Below are positions 51,300 through 62,775 of a stretch of DNA of 64,000 nt, one piece after another. Positions within the stretch are counted from its first letter, which is position 1, and every line of letters starts with the position of its first letter. The DNA lies in assembly GCA_038373865.1 (NCBI GenBank), contig JAXGGA010003441.1:1-64000 (forward strand), written 5' to 3'. Source of the stretch: Uloborus plumipes. Taxonomy: Eukaryota; Arthropoda; Arachnida; Araneae; Uloboridae. Made by a program: the position numbers and the translations under genes. The notes beneath the pieces are model-generated. The model was not told where the DNA came from, ran no database searches, and saw only the letters and a list, made by a program, of their open reading frames with translations.

Positions 51300-51840
51300 C
51301 CCTTCAATTTTGAAAAAGTTCAAGGGTGGGCCCTAAATCACCACTCTCTTAACATCTACGCAGATAGTCTAAAACTGCGTTTTTAAAGTTACATTTTCAA
51401 AAACAGTTCCAGGGGAGAATTTAAGACCTACCTTTCCCTAAAACAATCAGATATGATCTATACTTGTGTTTTTAAAAATTTAAATATCCAAAAATATCCA
51501 GAGAAGCGCCTCTGAACCTCTTCAACTACTACCATGGCCAAAAATTGTTTAGAATGCATTTTTCAGAGATAATTTTCTGAAAAGAGGGAACTCGAATCTC
51601 TAATCTACGTATTATCTGCAAAGATAGTCTAAAATTACGTTTTTAGCAATACAATTTCGAAAAAATCCCAGATCCCCTCTTTCCATTGCACAATCAGAGT
51701 TAATAATGGAGTTTTTAACGTTTCGATATCGAAAAATGGACGGATGAGCGCACTCGAACCTATTCTCCCATAACATTACCAAAAATCGTTTAAAATGCAT
51801 TTTTAAGACCACAAATTCCAAAAAATATCCGGGGGAGAAA
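51300..51840. repeat. Degenerate tandem repeat, about 80-bp period
   Basis: A motif of the form GTCTAAAAcTGCGTTTTTAA followed by ATTTTCnAAAAA and CCAGGGGAGA recurs at about 51368, 51466, 51544, 51625, 51707 and 51786, spaced roughly 80 to 98 bases with many substitutions. One copy lies in the open frame 51612-51821, which is not a gene. Confidence 0.5.
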
Positions 51841-52541
51841 CCACCATACCTCCTTACTTCTGGGTAAATAATATACTTACGATTAGGAACACATTCTCAA
51901 CTCTCTGATCTAGTTATGACTACCCTCTTAGAAAAGATGTTGGACCCATTCTTTTCCCTCTGTTTGAAATTAATGAGGGGTCGGCAATTTCATACCCCCC
52001 TCCACAGTTTTTTGTCCCCGCTACAGTCAGAATATTAACTCCTTGTGGTCCTTATTTGAAAATTGCAATGTTCATTGGTCTTTACAAAGGCTAAGCATGT
52101 TTTTGAAAAACATGAATTTTTCCTAGTATTTCTATTTTTCCAAAGTCCTCCCCAATGTTCAGCAGGCAGCGACGCCCATGCTGTTTAGGTAATCAAACCT
52201 ACTCAGATAAGTGGATTGGTACCAAAAATGGGGATAAGGGTACCTAATGTACAATTTAAATAACCGCATTTTCTTGAAAACGGCTCATACAATGAAAATT
52301 TGAGCCAAACTAAGATTGTTGTTAAATAATTTCTATGATAGGTTTATGCTAAAAATAAATTGTCTCTGAATTAATTTCTAACGTATGGCATAGTTACGGC
52401 TGTTAAAAAGAAATCAATATTAATTCCCTTTCATAGCACATTTCGATGTAATTCGAGAGAATTACTAAAGAATTAACTTCATTTGAACACCAAAAATTTT
52501 GAAGATAAAAACGCAAGCTTGGTGTCATGTATCATGGCAAG
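51841..52541. other. Unassigned spacer
   Basis: AT-rich sequence before the Tc1 element; no gene or repeat end recognised. Confidence 0.3.
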
Positions 52542-53221
52542 TACAGTGCGTCGCAAAAGTTTAAGCACAACCGAAATCTTTTGATAAGACGAAAAGTATA
52601 CACCAAAAAGCTTTGAAATTTTTACTGTAATTAAACAAACAGCTTACAAATCCATGTTTCGAATTTAGAAACATTTCATAGAAATTAAAATACGATTACA
52701 TGATAAAATCAAAATTTTGCTGTCGCAAAAGTTTAACCCATTTGTGCCTAGCGTCCTTTTAAAAGGACGCTTCCTAAATCCTCCATAAATTTCTAAAAAA
52801 GTATTTCATTTCAAATCAAATAGCTGATTATTATAATAAAGTGTTCTGTTAATCATTATACACGAGATAGTGGCACTAAAATTATATTCAATATTTTTTT
52901 TTACTGGCGAAAGTCCAAGAAGTGAAATTTTCATCATTTTAAAATGTCAAAGAGCAAAAAGTAAGTTAAAATTTTTAATTTCCGATGATGTGAAAAGTTT
53001 TCATGCTCAAATCTTACTTTATACTCTTTTCTAAAACACGTATTTTTCAATTTTTTAAAAATATTATTTTAGCGCAGTTTTATCTGCGATTTTGTAGCGT
53101 TCTATATTTAGGACGCTAGGCACGAGTGGGGACAGGTTTTTCCCACGTGTTCCGTTCCTGAAAGCTTTGCATTACTGATCATTTTTGATGGTATATCATC
53201 ATAAAATGCCGGAAATATGAT

Positions 53222-53408
53222 GTTTCGGACAGGCCCGTCATTTAGGGGGCAGGGGGGGTCAATTGCCCCCCCCCCCATTTTGAGATATCAATGTATTTAC
53301 ATATAAGTGGGCGTGGTTTTTGCTGATTTCCAATGAAATTGGATTGCGTTTTCACCCTTTGCTTCCCCCCCCCCTGGAGAAACTTGAAATGACGCCTCTG
53401 GTTTCAGA
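53222..53408. mobile_element. hAT-type MITE, CAGGCCCGTC family, with duplication
   Basis: Element 53230-53400 starts CAGGCCCGTCATTTAGGGGG and ends GAAATGACGCCTCTG. Flanks GTTTCGGA (53222-53229) and GTTTCAGA (53401-53408) are an 8-bp duplication with one mismatch. It matches the copy at 31795-31954 through ACATATAAGTGGGCGTGG. Confidence 0.75.
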
Positions 53409-53809
53409 AATAAGTTTTGAATAATGAATGGATTAAGAGTTAAGTTGATAGCATGTATTTAACTACATTTAATTTATAAATATTTTTTGCTTGTTCTTAT
53501 TCATGAAAGCCTGGCTTTTCCCATGATTTACGATACTTTATCATCTCATAATAGCATAAATATTTCTTATGCATATTCTTTTCAAAAATAAAAGTATTCA
53601 ATAAACTTTTATTAATTGCAAAATTTAATTGTATTTAAATATCGTTTTTATTTTACCAATCATTACTAATCAAAGAAACTCTTATATAACTAATCAAGTG
53701 GTTATTTTGAAATAAACGCATAATCTAAAAAAAAATCAAATGTGATGGACCTCATTTAAGAGCTCTCGGAAAATAAGTACCATGACTTGTTTTTTGAAAA
53801 CCCTTTTGC

Positions 53810-54424
53810 GTCACCCGCGTTTATTGATAATGTAACACATAAAGAAATAGGTGCAACGGGAACTGTACAGGCAAACAAAACTGAAAACTGTCCACTTGAA
53901 GATATTAAATATAGTTCAAGCTAGACGATGGTCAAATGCTGAAAAAAAAAATTAATATAAACCAACCATTTACTGTTTGCCAGAATAATAAATTTATGGG
54001 TGGAACAGACCGAAATCAGAACTTAGACCAATATCGCTGTTCTATTCGGTAAAAAAAATGGTGGTGGTCACTGTTTCTGTTTGGTCTCAAACATTCTGTG
54101 AAAAATGTATGACTCCTGTGCAGATTATGCCCTTATTATGAAGCAAACAAAATGGACCTTATGCAGTTCAGAAGAGAAATCAGAAGAGAAGCCACAGTTA
54201 CTTTGCTAAGTACAGCAAGAGAGCCAAAAACAGCGTGGCTATGGGAAATTCAAAGAAATTAACAGAGTGCCCAACGAAGTGAGATTTGGTGGAAAAGATC
54301 ATTTAATCGTTGCAAATCCAAAACAAATAAAATGTGCTTACTGCGGTAAGAAATCTACATGAAAGTGCAATAAATGTTTAGAAGGATTGCACGTTAAATG
54401 CTTTGAAATCTTTCATACTAAGTA
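53810..54424 (+). pseudogene. piggyBac transposase pseudogene, C-terminal half
   Basis: FIDNVTHKEIGATGTVQANK then TENCPLEDIK corresponds to the GTGT.R.NR..NCPL block. After a frameshift come FMGGTDRNQNLDQYRCSIR (the MGGVD block with the last catalytic aspartate) and KKWWWSLFLFGL, the usual KWWWPLF block. A later piece, QFRREIRREATVTLL, and then IKCAYCGKKST.KCNKCLEGL with HVKCFEIFH form the C-terminal cysteine-rich finger. Stops and shifts make it inactive. It belongs to a different piggyBac-like subfamily from the strand-reversed copy at 40588. Confidence 0.75.
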
Positions 54425-55133
54425 ACTTTTATTTTAAAAAATGTAAGAAAAAAATACTCATGCTATTATTTTTTGTCATTCTTTAAGCTGATAATGTGAA
54501 TTCTTTTTATGCAAATTTAAATTTTAAATGATTTATTTGAAGCACTCGTTAAACAGTCTAAGTTTAATTTTCTGGTTTCTTCAATTTTTTTATTTTTATT
54601 TATCATTTTTTAATGTTTAAATTTATTTTGAATTACATTGTTTTATTACAGTGGCTACCACTTATATGAATTGCTTTGTTCAAAATAGTTTTTATTCAGT
54701 AAAGCTGCTAATTTAATAGAGCTGGATTGTGTTCTTTTTAATGATTTGATTCATTTAAGCGGTTTATTCAATTAAAAACTGATTCAATAAAGCGGTGTCA
54801 GCTGTATTATGTTATGCTACATACATTTTTATTTTTTTAATGTTTAATATATGCAAATTTGTTATTAAGATGATCAAGTTTGGAAAATCTAGGGGTCGAA
54901 GTATTTGTAAAAAACCTGTACCCTCTCGTGCCTAGCGTCCTTTTAATAGGTCGGTTACATTATATCAAATAAAAATTGTAATTTTGGTTCAGGATTTTTT
55001 TAAATATTTTTCCAGTTCATTTAGTACCTAAACACATGTTATGAGCCAAAAATGGTTTAAAAGTTCGGAGTTGAGCATTAATGGGTTAAGCACAAAAATG
55101 GAATATATATATTTTAGAAAGCATAAAAGTCTT

Positions 55134-56130
55134 TTAATAGTCTATGATGTTACCGTTGCATCCGATGAGTTCGAATATGCGATTTTTCATCGATAGAACG
55201 AGATTATGGAAGGTTTCGGGAGTTAGTCTGTACCAGTTTTCCTCGATTGCAGATTTAAGCTCTTGAACAGAGCAATGCTGCTTCCCATTCGGGTATACGT
55301 CACGTGCGAGAATTCCCCAGATGTTTTCTGTGGGATTTAGGCTGAGTGCTGGCCAGTTCATTACACTAATATTTTGACAAGCAAGCCATTCTTTCGTACT
55401 ACGGGAATTGTGTATTGAAGCGTTGTCTTGCTGAAAAATCCAATCAGGACCACCTAGGACTTTACCAAATGGTAATAAATGCTTTCTCAGGGTATCTTGA
55501 TACCTTTCTGAATTTTGTCTACCCTTTAGAAAGCTAAGAGAAGTTTGTCCGTTGAAGCAAAAAGCGCCCCATACCATGACTGAGCCACCACCATGTTGCC
55601 TACTGAATACGCACTTCGGATCTTTCCTCAAGTCACGGCAGTAGTATGAGAACCCATCTGGACCGTTTAAATTCCATTTTTTTTTTTCATCAGAGAACAC
55701 AACCGAAATCCATTCGTCACTATTATGCATATGATGCTTTGCCCACTGCAGTCTTGCTTGTTTGTGACACTTTTTCAGAAAAGGTTTGGGAGCTAACTTT
55801 TGTTTTTTTTTTTTTGATAAATCCTAATTCTTTTATTCGTTTGCTTATGGTATCACGATAATTTTATTACAAGTCTAGTTTTTATTTGATTAAGTAACAC
55901 ATTTTCAGTTAAGGCCAGTTTTTTAATTCTTCTATCTTCACGAGAAGTAGTTTTTCTCTGTCTTCCTGAGCAAAACGCAGGTTTAAATTGATTTCCACGT
56001 TTCAGAACATTATAAAACCACGTTTAGATAGATTTAAAATCACTGAAATTTGCATAACAGAGTTACCTTCTGCTTTCAGCTTCCAGAGTTTCACAACTTC
56101 TTCAGACGAGAAGTGTAGTGACTTCGGCAT
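55134..56130 (-). pseudogene. Tc1/Tc3-like transposase pseudogene
   Basis: The start at 56130 reads MPKSLHFSSEEVVKLWKLKA, a helix-turn-helix, but frames break several times to 55730. The remaining 198-residue frame holds VVFSDEKKKWNLNGPDG (first aspartate), GGGSVMVWGAF, WIFQQDNASIHNSRSTKEW (second aspartate) and WPALSLNPTENIWG (glutamate). Two residues are missing where relatives have LSPDLNP, leaving 32 rather than 34 residues between the last D and E, so the active site would be damaged even without the N-terminal shifts. TAA at 55136-55134. Confidence 0.8.
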
Positions 56131-56564
56131 CTTGATAACACTTTAAGCCATTGCTACACTATATAACTCGTTCAAAAGAACCGCACTGGTTCTTCACACA
56201 TCACGTTTCAAAAGATATTTGCATAAAATCTGATCTGTGCATAAACTTTTGCGACAGCCAAAAAAATATCTTTTGTATTTTCTGATTTTCGTTGCGGTTA
56301 TATTTTTCAAAACTTCAAACGCTTAATTAGGATCATAGTAGCCACTTACAGTAGAAATATGAAAGCATTCTGCTGAAAAGATTTCTTTTTATTGAAAAAT
56401 TTGCATAGTGCTTAAACTTTTGCGACGCACTGTATCATGACTGCACATGTAATTATTTAAAAATATGATTTGTCATAGGTTTCTTTCTGGACTGTGCTGA
56501 ATACATTTTGTTCCTTAAAAAATGTTTGAAACGTACATTTCAGTTACAAACTGTTAAGATTTTT

Positions 56565-56680
56565 CTATCGGCCATCGGCCATTCAATAAATAAATAAATA
56601 AAAAATAACCGGCCTTCATCAGTCTAAAAACAATCGTTATTGGTTCATCGGCCAAAACAGGAAATCGGTCGAGCCCTAAT
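56565..56680. repeat. Repeat end with ATCGGCC words and GGTCGAGCCCTA
   Basis: TCGGCCATCGGCCATTC at 56571 and AAATCGGTCGAGCCCTAAT at 56660 mirror GGCTCGACCGATGCATCGGC at 60433. They look like remnants of one family whose ends read TAGGGCTCGACCGAT. Confidence 0.5.
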
Positions 56681-56984
56681 ATCAAGCATGTACCTGATTT
56701 AGTTTTTTTAAATGTGACTTTTCATAAATTTCTACAATGTACTAAACACATTATTGTTCCTTAAAAAATGTTTGAAATGCACATTGCAGCTTGAATTTTT
56801 TTATTTTTCCTTCTGCCAAGCCCAAATGCCAACGATCAAACCCTAATATCAAGTCTGCACATGAATATAGCTTAATATGTGTATTTATTTCGTGCATTCT
56901 ACTTATTTTGATAGCTGAATCTTTATGAATAAGAAAAAAAAAAATCCTAACCCTCTGAGGATATTTTCACCCCCCAAACCCGCC

Positions 56985-59110
56985 TTTGCTGCTCCTTGTT
57001 GTGTGCAGAAGTTAACTGCAATTCACAAAATAATAATTCTTTCTACGCACTATTCCCTCCACGAAACTAGTCAAACAGGTTACTCTCACCAAGATATTCA
57101 ACAAGCAGCAACTTACGTACATACAGTACTAACGTACACTTGTAAGAACGCTAGACAAGTAAAAGTCCCTTTTCATTTGATTAATTAAAAGCTCCTTTTC
57201 CTTGAAAAGGGTTTTTTTCTCCCATAATCAACATACATTCGATAATTAAAATAGACCCTTTTTTCTGAGAAAGTCTAGTTTTCCGAATTTTTAATCATCC
57301 GAAAGTGGTCCGGTCCCACTTCGGATAATTGGAGTTTCAGTGTCATAACAAAAGTATTGTCGATAAAATATAAAAATTAGTTTAAAAAATAATTACACAA
57401 GCATAATTAGTTGATTGAAAATTAGTGACTACAGGAGAACTCCAATTACCCTAACTCCTAGTTTCCGAATCGTTGATAATCTAAATCGCTTACCGAATTT
57501 CCGAAATAAACAAACCAAAAAAAAAAAAACCAATTAAAAAAAAACCAAAACTTGCTACGATTTACAAGATAATGATTCTGTCCGCGCATTCTTCACTCCG
57601 CAAAAACTTGTCAAACAGGTTAATATAACTGAGGTATTAAGCAAACAAAAAGTTTTATTTGAAGTACGGTACGCGTATATACTAATGTACCGCACTTGTT
57701 AAAACGCTAAACAAGTAGAAGCGCCTTTTCGTTTGATTAATTGAAAGTTCTCTTTCCTTAAAAATAGTTTCTTTTTCCCATTTTCAACATACATTCCACA
57801 ATTAAAATAGACCCTTTTTTCATTAAAAAATCTAATTATCCGATTTTTTAATTATCCGAAAGTGGTCCGGTCCCAATTGTTTCGGATAATTGGAGTTCTA
57901 GCACATTGAAAATAATGGTCCATTGTCATAGCAAAAGCATTGTCGAGAAAATATAAAAATTAGTTTAAAAAAATAATACACAAGCATAATTAGGTGATTG
58001 AAAATTTGTGACTATAGTAGAATTCCAATTACAGTAACTCCTAGTTTCCTAATCGTTGATAATCTAAATCGCTCACCGAATTTCCGAAACAAACAAACAA
58101 AGAAAAAAAAAACGAAAACTTACTGCGATTTACAAGATAATGATTCTGTCCGCGCATTCTTCACTCCGCAAAACTTGTCAAACAGGTTAATATAACCGAG
58201 GTATTAAGCAAACAAAAGGTTTTATTTGAAGTACGGTACGCGTACATACTATACTAATGTACCGCACTTGTTAAAACGCTAAACAAGTAGAAGCGCCTTT
58301 TCGTTTGATTAATTAAAAGTTATCTTTCCTTAAAAATAGTTTCTTTTACCCATTTTCAATATACATTCCACAATTAAAACAGACGATTTTTCATAAAAAA
58401 ATCTAATTATCTGATTTTTTAATTATCCGAATGGGTCCGGTCACAATCGGCTCGAATAATTGGAGTTCTAGTGCATTGAAAATAATGGTCAAAGGTCGAA
58501 AAAAAGCAATGTCAATAAAATATAAAAATAAATTTAAGAAAAAATACAGTTATAATTAGTCAATTGAAAATTTCTGACAACAATAGAACTCCAATTATCC
58601 AAGCTCCTATCATCCGAATAGAGGATAATCTAAACAGCTTGCAGAATATCCGAAAAAATAAATGAGACGAGAACTTGCTGCGGTTCATTAAATAATGTTT
58701 CTGTCCACGTACTATCCGGTCCGCGAAACTAGTCAGAACGGGTAATTTAACCGATATAATTATCGAACAACAACTTTTATTTAAAGTACGGTACGTACAT
58801 ACTATACTATATTGTAAGAACGCTAAACAAGTAAAAGTGCCTTTTCATTTAATTAAGTAAAAGTTCTCTTTCTTTAAGAATAGTTTCTTTCTTCTATTTT
58901 TTTCATACATCCAAATATTAAAATAGGTTTTGATCGGAATTACCTAATTACCCGAAGTTTTAATTATGCGAACAGTGTGTGACTCCAGTTAATTCGGACA
59001 ATTGAAGTTCTAGTGTATTTAAAAGTATGGTCAAACATCATAACAAAAGCATTGACAATTAAACTAGCAATACATTTCGAAAAAATAACACTAATATAAT
59101 TACTTGATTA
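56985..59110. repeat. Satellite array, about 560-bp monomer, nearly four units
   Basis: The landmark GTGGTCCGGTCCCA occurs at about 57306 and 57862, with decayed versions at about 58433 and 58972, a period of about 540 to 570 bases. Each unit also has TTTACAAGATAATGATTCTG-like, CAAACAGGTTA, GTACGGTACG.GTA and CTAAACAAGTA.AAG words in the same order. The middle two units are most alike; the outer ones are diverged. Each contains TCGGATAATTGGAGTTCTAG and AGAACTCCAATTA, which resemble pogo/Tigger-type ends. Confidence 0.8.
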
Positions 59111-59940
59111 AAAATTAGACTAATTAAAACTATTGTCAACTATCAAAACAGACCCCTTACCTTTTCTCTTTCACGATCTATGAGCAGAAGCAAGAGAGAT
59201 AATAGCGCACGTCCAACGTCGATGAATATCAAGAACCGTTATGTTCAGAATATGAGACCCCCTCAGCTTTTATTGCAATTCCCCAAAATTCCAGTTTTTG
59301 CAGAAAAAGAAATTAAATTGAAAACCGTACATGCGCGTCATGAGTTTTTGAGTCTCAACACTTTCGATATTTGCTTTATTTCCCCCACCTTCCTTTTTCA
59401 TTGTTTCTTGCGGTTTCCTGTAGGTATGTATACATTAAAAATCTTTCACCTCGAAGTAGGAAGAAGATGGGCGGGGAAGTGTGAAATTAAATTTGTATGT
59501 TTTGTGCCGCTTTTGATTTGTTTTGTTGCTTTTGGGAGGAGACACTTCTCCCGACGAATCGTTCTAGCCAGGTGGGATATTAATGTTTAGTTGAACACTT
59601 GTTCTTGGTAATTCAATAACCAAAGTTTTGTTACTCCCCCCCTCCTTTCTCTCTCTTTCTCTTTGTGAAGCTTTTTTTTTTTTTTTTTTGCTTTAGATAT
59701 TTTATTATTTGCTACTGAGTTTTCTTGGACAAAAACGTACACAAAAATTCTCTCTTTCTATAAACAAAATTCAGTGGCGCAAAAGCCCATGGTGGGGGGG
59801 GGGGAGGCAATGCCTGCTGTGCCCATCTCAGTTTACGTTTGGTTACATCACAGATATTCCGGTTAGGTGGTCAGTCGAACGCAGAACCCCAGAATTTAGT
59901 TCCCAAAAAATCTTTGCGCGCATTTTATCAATCCACTGAA
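59111..59940. other. Unassigned, with an unmatched open frame
   Basis: A 136-codon plus-strand frame spans 59180-59590 but resembles no family. Within it, TTTCTTGCGGTTTCCTGTAG at 59405-59424 is a good splice acceptor context, so the 3' part may be an exon; support is weak. Confidence 0.25.
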
Positions 59941-59944
59941 AGGG

Positions 59945-60125
59945 CGAACCGGCCATCTTGTCTGGTGGTCAAAGCAGTCTGAACGCGGATGGGGAGGTTC
60001 TGGGTTCGCTTCCTGGCTCAGGCATGAATGTAGTTTCTCTCCCCTGTCCTTGTTCTTTCTTTGTTTGAATGTGCTGTGATGCGAATGCTTGCCTACCCTA
60101 TAAACGAGTCCTTAAGGCCAGGACT
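59945..60125 (+). mobile_element. tRNA-derived SINE
   Basis: A tRNA-like head with A box TGGTGGTCAAAGCAGTCTG (about 59963) and B box GGGTTCGCTTCC (60002-60013), about 38 bases apart, followed by an unrelated body ending CCCTATAAACGAGTCCTTAA. Not a functional tRNA. It is a different SINE family from 37630 and 17813. Confidence 0.6.
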
Positions 60126-60165
60126 GCGGAGTCGGAGGAAAAATGGTCGACTCCGACTCCTGCTC
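60122..60165. repeat. GGAGTCGGA hexamer-type repeat
   Basis: GCGGAGTCGGAGG and GTCGACTCCGACTCC form a short inverted pair of the hexamer repeat that is more extensive at 62430-62775. Confidence 0.6.
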
Positions 60166-60429
60166 TTTTTTATTTTTTTTACCCAAATGTAGAGAGGGGA
60201 AAACCCTAAACAGAGGTTAAAATATTAAGTCCATTTATAAAAGTTTAACTTTTATTCATGGTCGTAGCCAGGACTCACGTTGGGGCTGGGGTGAAAGCAT
60301 GGGTGCATTTGGAGGTCAAGGAAGTCATTGTGACCTCTCAAAAAGTTCCAATTTTCTCAAGAGTTCTCGCAGGTAATTTCACATTTACCTTAATTTTCGG
60401 AGGTTACTGTGACCTCCCAAAGCTTCCAA

Positions 60430-60590
60430 TAAGGCTCGACCGATGCATCGGCCAAGCCGATGCATCGGCGCCGATGGTTGAAATTTTTTCCATCGGCCAT
60501 CGGCATCGGCCGCCGATGCTGACATGGAAAAAACATCGGCCCATCGGCCTCAAAAATATCTAAATGCCGATGCAAGGCCGATGTTTCTTT
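60430..60590. repeat. CCGATG / CATCGG-rich repeat
   Basis: About a dozen CATCGG or CCGATG words in 160 bases, starting GGCTCGACCGATGCATCGGC. The family matches the remnant at 56565-56680. Its self-complementary words would fold strongly. Confidence 0.7.
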
Positions 60591-60819
60591 TTCTTTTTTT
60601 TTTTTTTAAGTTTTCTTAATATGGAATTCTATTTTCTCTATTTTTTACTTCACAATTAAAAGTATCGTTCTGGCTTTTCGCATGTGGCTTGAAATCGGGC
60701 AGCAAACGGGACTTTATACAGTTCTGAGTTTTGGAGTTTTCCGAATCGGGCAGATACCGAAATTTTCACAACACAGCAGACACTTTCCGAGTGATCGCTT
60801 TGATGCGAGTTTTGAGAAT

Positions 60820-60915
60820 TACAGTAAAACCTCCAAATAACGGAACCGGAAGTTTTGTCCGTTATTGGGAGGTGTTCGCTATTAGGGAGGATTATGCTAT
60901 TTCAGATTTTACCTA
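60820..60915. repeat. Pogo/Tigger-type MITE remnant
   Basis: ACAGTAAAACCTCCAAATAA at about 60820 and TTATTGGGAGGTGTTCGCTA / TTAGGGAGG soon after resemble the CAGTAAAACCTC ends and inner repeats of Tigger-type elements; the right end is not found. Confidence 0.4.
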
Positions 60916-61790
60916 TTAGTTTAATGCAGTACCATTGCAATCTTGCACTACGATACTGATAATTTGTGTATTATTTACTATATCTCGCTTGAATTCATAT
61001 CAGTTTACCTTTGCACTTTTACTTTTCTTTACTTCACTTTGCACCGTGCCTTTTCATTGCAATTATTTAACCCCCCCCCTAATCTCTTTTACCGTATCTT
61101 TCTAAAAGAAGTATAGTTCGCCTGCCTACGCATTTTTCTCCACTATTCTATGATAATCTATGAGATATTTTCATTGAAAAATTACGATTGCAAATATGTC
61201 GACGGCCTCTATAACTTACTATCATATTCTCATTACTCAAGTCTATTTTATTTAAACTATATCAGGGGTGGGATACGAAGGATACAATTTCAGAGCAGCT
61301 AAAATTCTGTTTTGGAGAGGAGAAATAATTATTTTGAAGCCTACTGGAGGGAAAAAAACACGTCTTAGAGCAGGCTGAAGCTGGAAAATTACAATCTTAG
61401 CACGACTGAAGCAAAAAAAAAGCCATTTTGATGCAAGATTCAGCAAAATAATAAATCAAACTAGGAGCAAAAGTAGCAAAAAAAAAAAAAAAAGGTGCAA
61501 GCTGACTCTTTTTGTTTTCATGGTTATTTATTTTTCAATAAAATGAGTTATGTAACCAGTCGCAATTTTTAACGAACATGCAAACATTTCTGTTCATACA
61601 TTTTAAGATTAGCAGATTCAAGCTATGACTTAGTATTGTGATTTTCTGTTGCCTTGTTAGCCTACTCTCCAGTTAAACAGAAGAAAAAAAACGAAAAAAG
61701 CATTAAAAGCGGTTAATGCATCATAAAATTATCACCAGGTCCAAAAAAAGGTCAAACAGATATAAAAATATTTAAAAAAAAGTCGAAAAA
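60916..61790. other. Unassigned spacer
   Basis: A dozen C-runs and A-runs but no gene, splice pair or repeat end recognised. Confidence 0.3.
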
Positions 61791-62310
61791 TTAAAATTTG
61801 GAAAGTAGGGTTTTGAGATGGGGAATTTGTGTATCGGTCTGTCTACCCCCCCCCCCCCAAAAAAAAAACTTTTTTGAGTGAACATTCTGATTGGAACAAA
61901 CATTTTTTTTTGTTGGAAAGAACTCGGCGAGTACAGCACATTCCCATATTTGATTTTTCGATTTGAACAATTTTTGGTGAAACTTGGAACCGTTCAAACA
62001 ACCTGTCCCGCGATACTAACTTTTTAGTGAACAGACCGATTTAAACATACTTTTTTCTGTTCGAAAGATCTCTGCAAGGATACGTTATTCCCGTATTTAA
62101 ATTTTCAATTTGAACAATTTTTTGTTCAGCATTGAACCGTTCAAACAACCTTTCCTCACCTAATAACTTTTAAGAGAACCATCCGAATTGAATAAACTTT
62201 TTTCCAATTGAAAGATCTCGCCGAAGGCACTTCATTCCCCTATTTCGCTTTTTGATTTGAACTATTTTTCGTTCAATATTGAGCCGTTCAGAAAAAGACT
62301 TAACATTGCA
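61791..62310. repeat. Tandem repeat, about 150-bp period (right copy)
   Basis: Three units of the repeat found at 1735-2175: GAACCGTTCAAACAACCTGT at about 61987, GAACCGTTCAAACAACCTTT at about 62135 and a decayed GAGCCGTTCAG at about 62281. Each is preceded by TTTGAACAATTTTT and followed by AGATCTC.GC.. words. The closing stretch GAAAAGTAGGCTCGTTTAG lies at 63267, nearly 1 kb later, so other sequence has entered. Confidence 0.65.
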
Positions 62311-62429
62311 CCTACGGGTAAATTTAAGTTTAATGTAGATCCTGAACTTAAAGGCGGATTTCCTTCAAACTAACTTTGTTAGAAAATGGTTTTGATAAAT
62401 AATGTATGTAAAGTACTTTTCTGAATAAG

Positions 62430-62775
62430 CTGCAGTGAGGACTCTGTTTCCGACTCCTTGACTCTGACTCCGACTCCACAAGCATGGCAGAAATGCAGGC
62501 TCAAAAAAATTGACCCACTCTTACCATTCTAATTTTAGAGCTTTCGACTTCGACTGACGAATCTAATTTTTTAAAACCGACTCCGACACCGAATCTTCGA
62601 ATCCAACTCCGCCCCTATGGTGGAAATACAGGATGGGAAAAAAAAGACCGAGTCCTACTATTAGAATTTTTGTGCCCTTGACTCTGACTCTACCTGTCAA
62701 CTGCGACTGATGACTCCGACTTTTCAACCCCAACTCTGAATCCTCGACTCTAACTCAGACTCGGACGATTTTTTT
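62430..62775. repeat. GACTCC-type hexamer repeat
   Basis: Many imperfect copies of GACTCC, GACTCT and TCCGAC (for example CTTGACTCTGACTCCGACTC at 62457 and CTCGACTCTAACTCAGACTC at 62742). This kind of diverged hexamer array is common in arachnid genomes, from memory. Confidence 0.75.

Larger units (their letters stand above)
52733..55089 (+). mobile_element. piggyBac-like element inserted in the Tc1 element
   Basis: TTAA at 52733-52736 and 55086-55089. The left end is CCCATTTGTGCCTAGCGTCC; the right end complement is CCCATTAATGCTCAACTC, so the ends are imperfect. Inner CCTAGCGTCC words recur at 53108 (complement) and 54931. It holds piggyBac transposase remains on the plus strand and a hAT MITE at 53230-53400. 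The extra inner end copies suggest that a smaller relative also inserted here or that the end was duplicated. Confidence 0.75.
52544..56432 (-). mobile_element. Tc1-like transposon interrupted by a piggyBac-like element
   Basis: Outer inverted ends CAGTGCGTCGCAAAAGTTTA (52544) and complement (to 56432), flanked by TA. A second, inner copy of GTCGCAAAAGTTTAA lies about 190 bases in, at 52723 on the left and at about 56240 on the right (complement), the IR/DR layout of some Tc1-like elements. The piggyBac-like insertion at 52733-55089 splits exactly this inner left repeat at its TTAA: sequence continues as TTAAGCACAAAAATGG at 55086. Without the insertion the element is about 1.5 kb. The transposase pseudogene is on the minus strand. 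Confidence 0.85.

Noticed and set aside
59108..59260. Possible minus-strand exon ending at the GTAAGG donor near 59160, with a leucine-rich stretch
   Set aside because: The frame (ALLSLLLLLIDREREK) has no start codon and is closed a short way upstream.
59180..59590. A 136-codon frame as a gene
   Set aside because: No family resemblance, phenylalanine/cysteine-rich composition, and a splice acceptor context in the middle. Kept only as an unassigned open frame.
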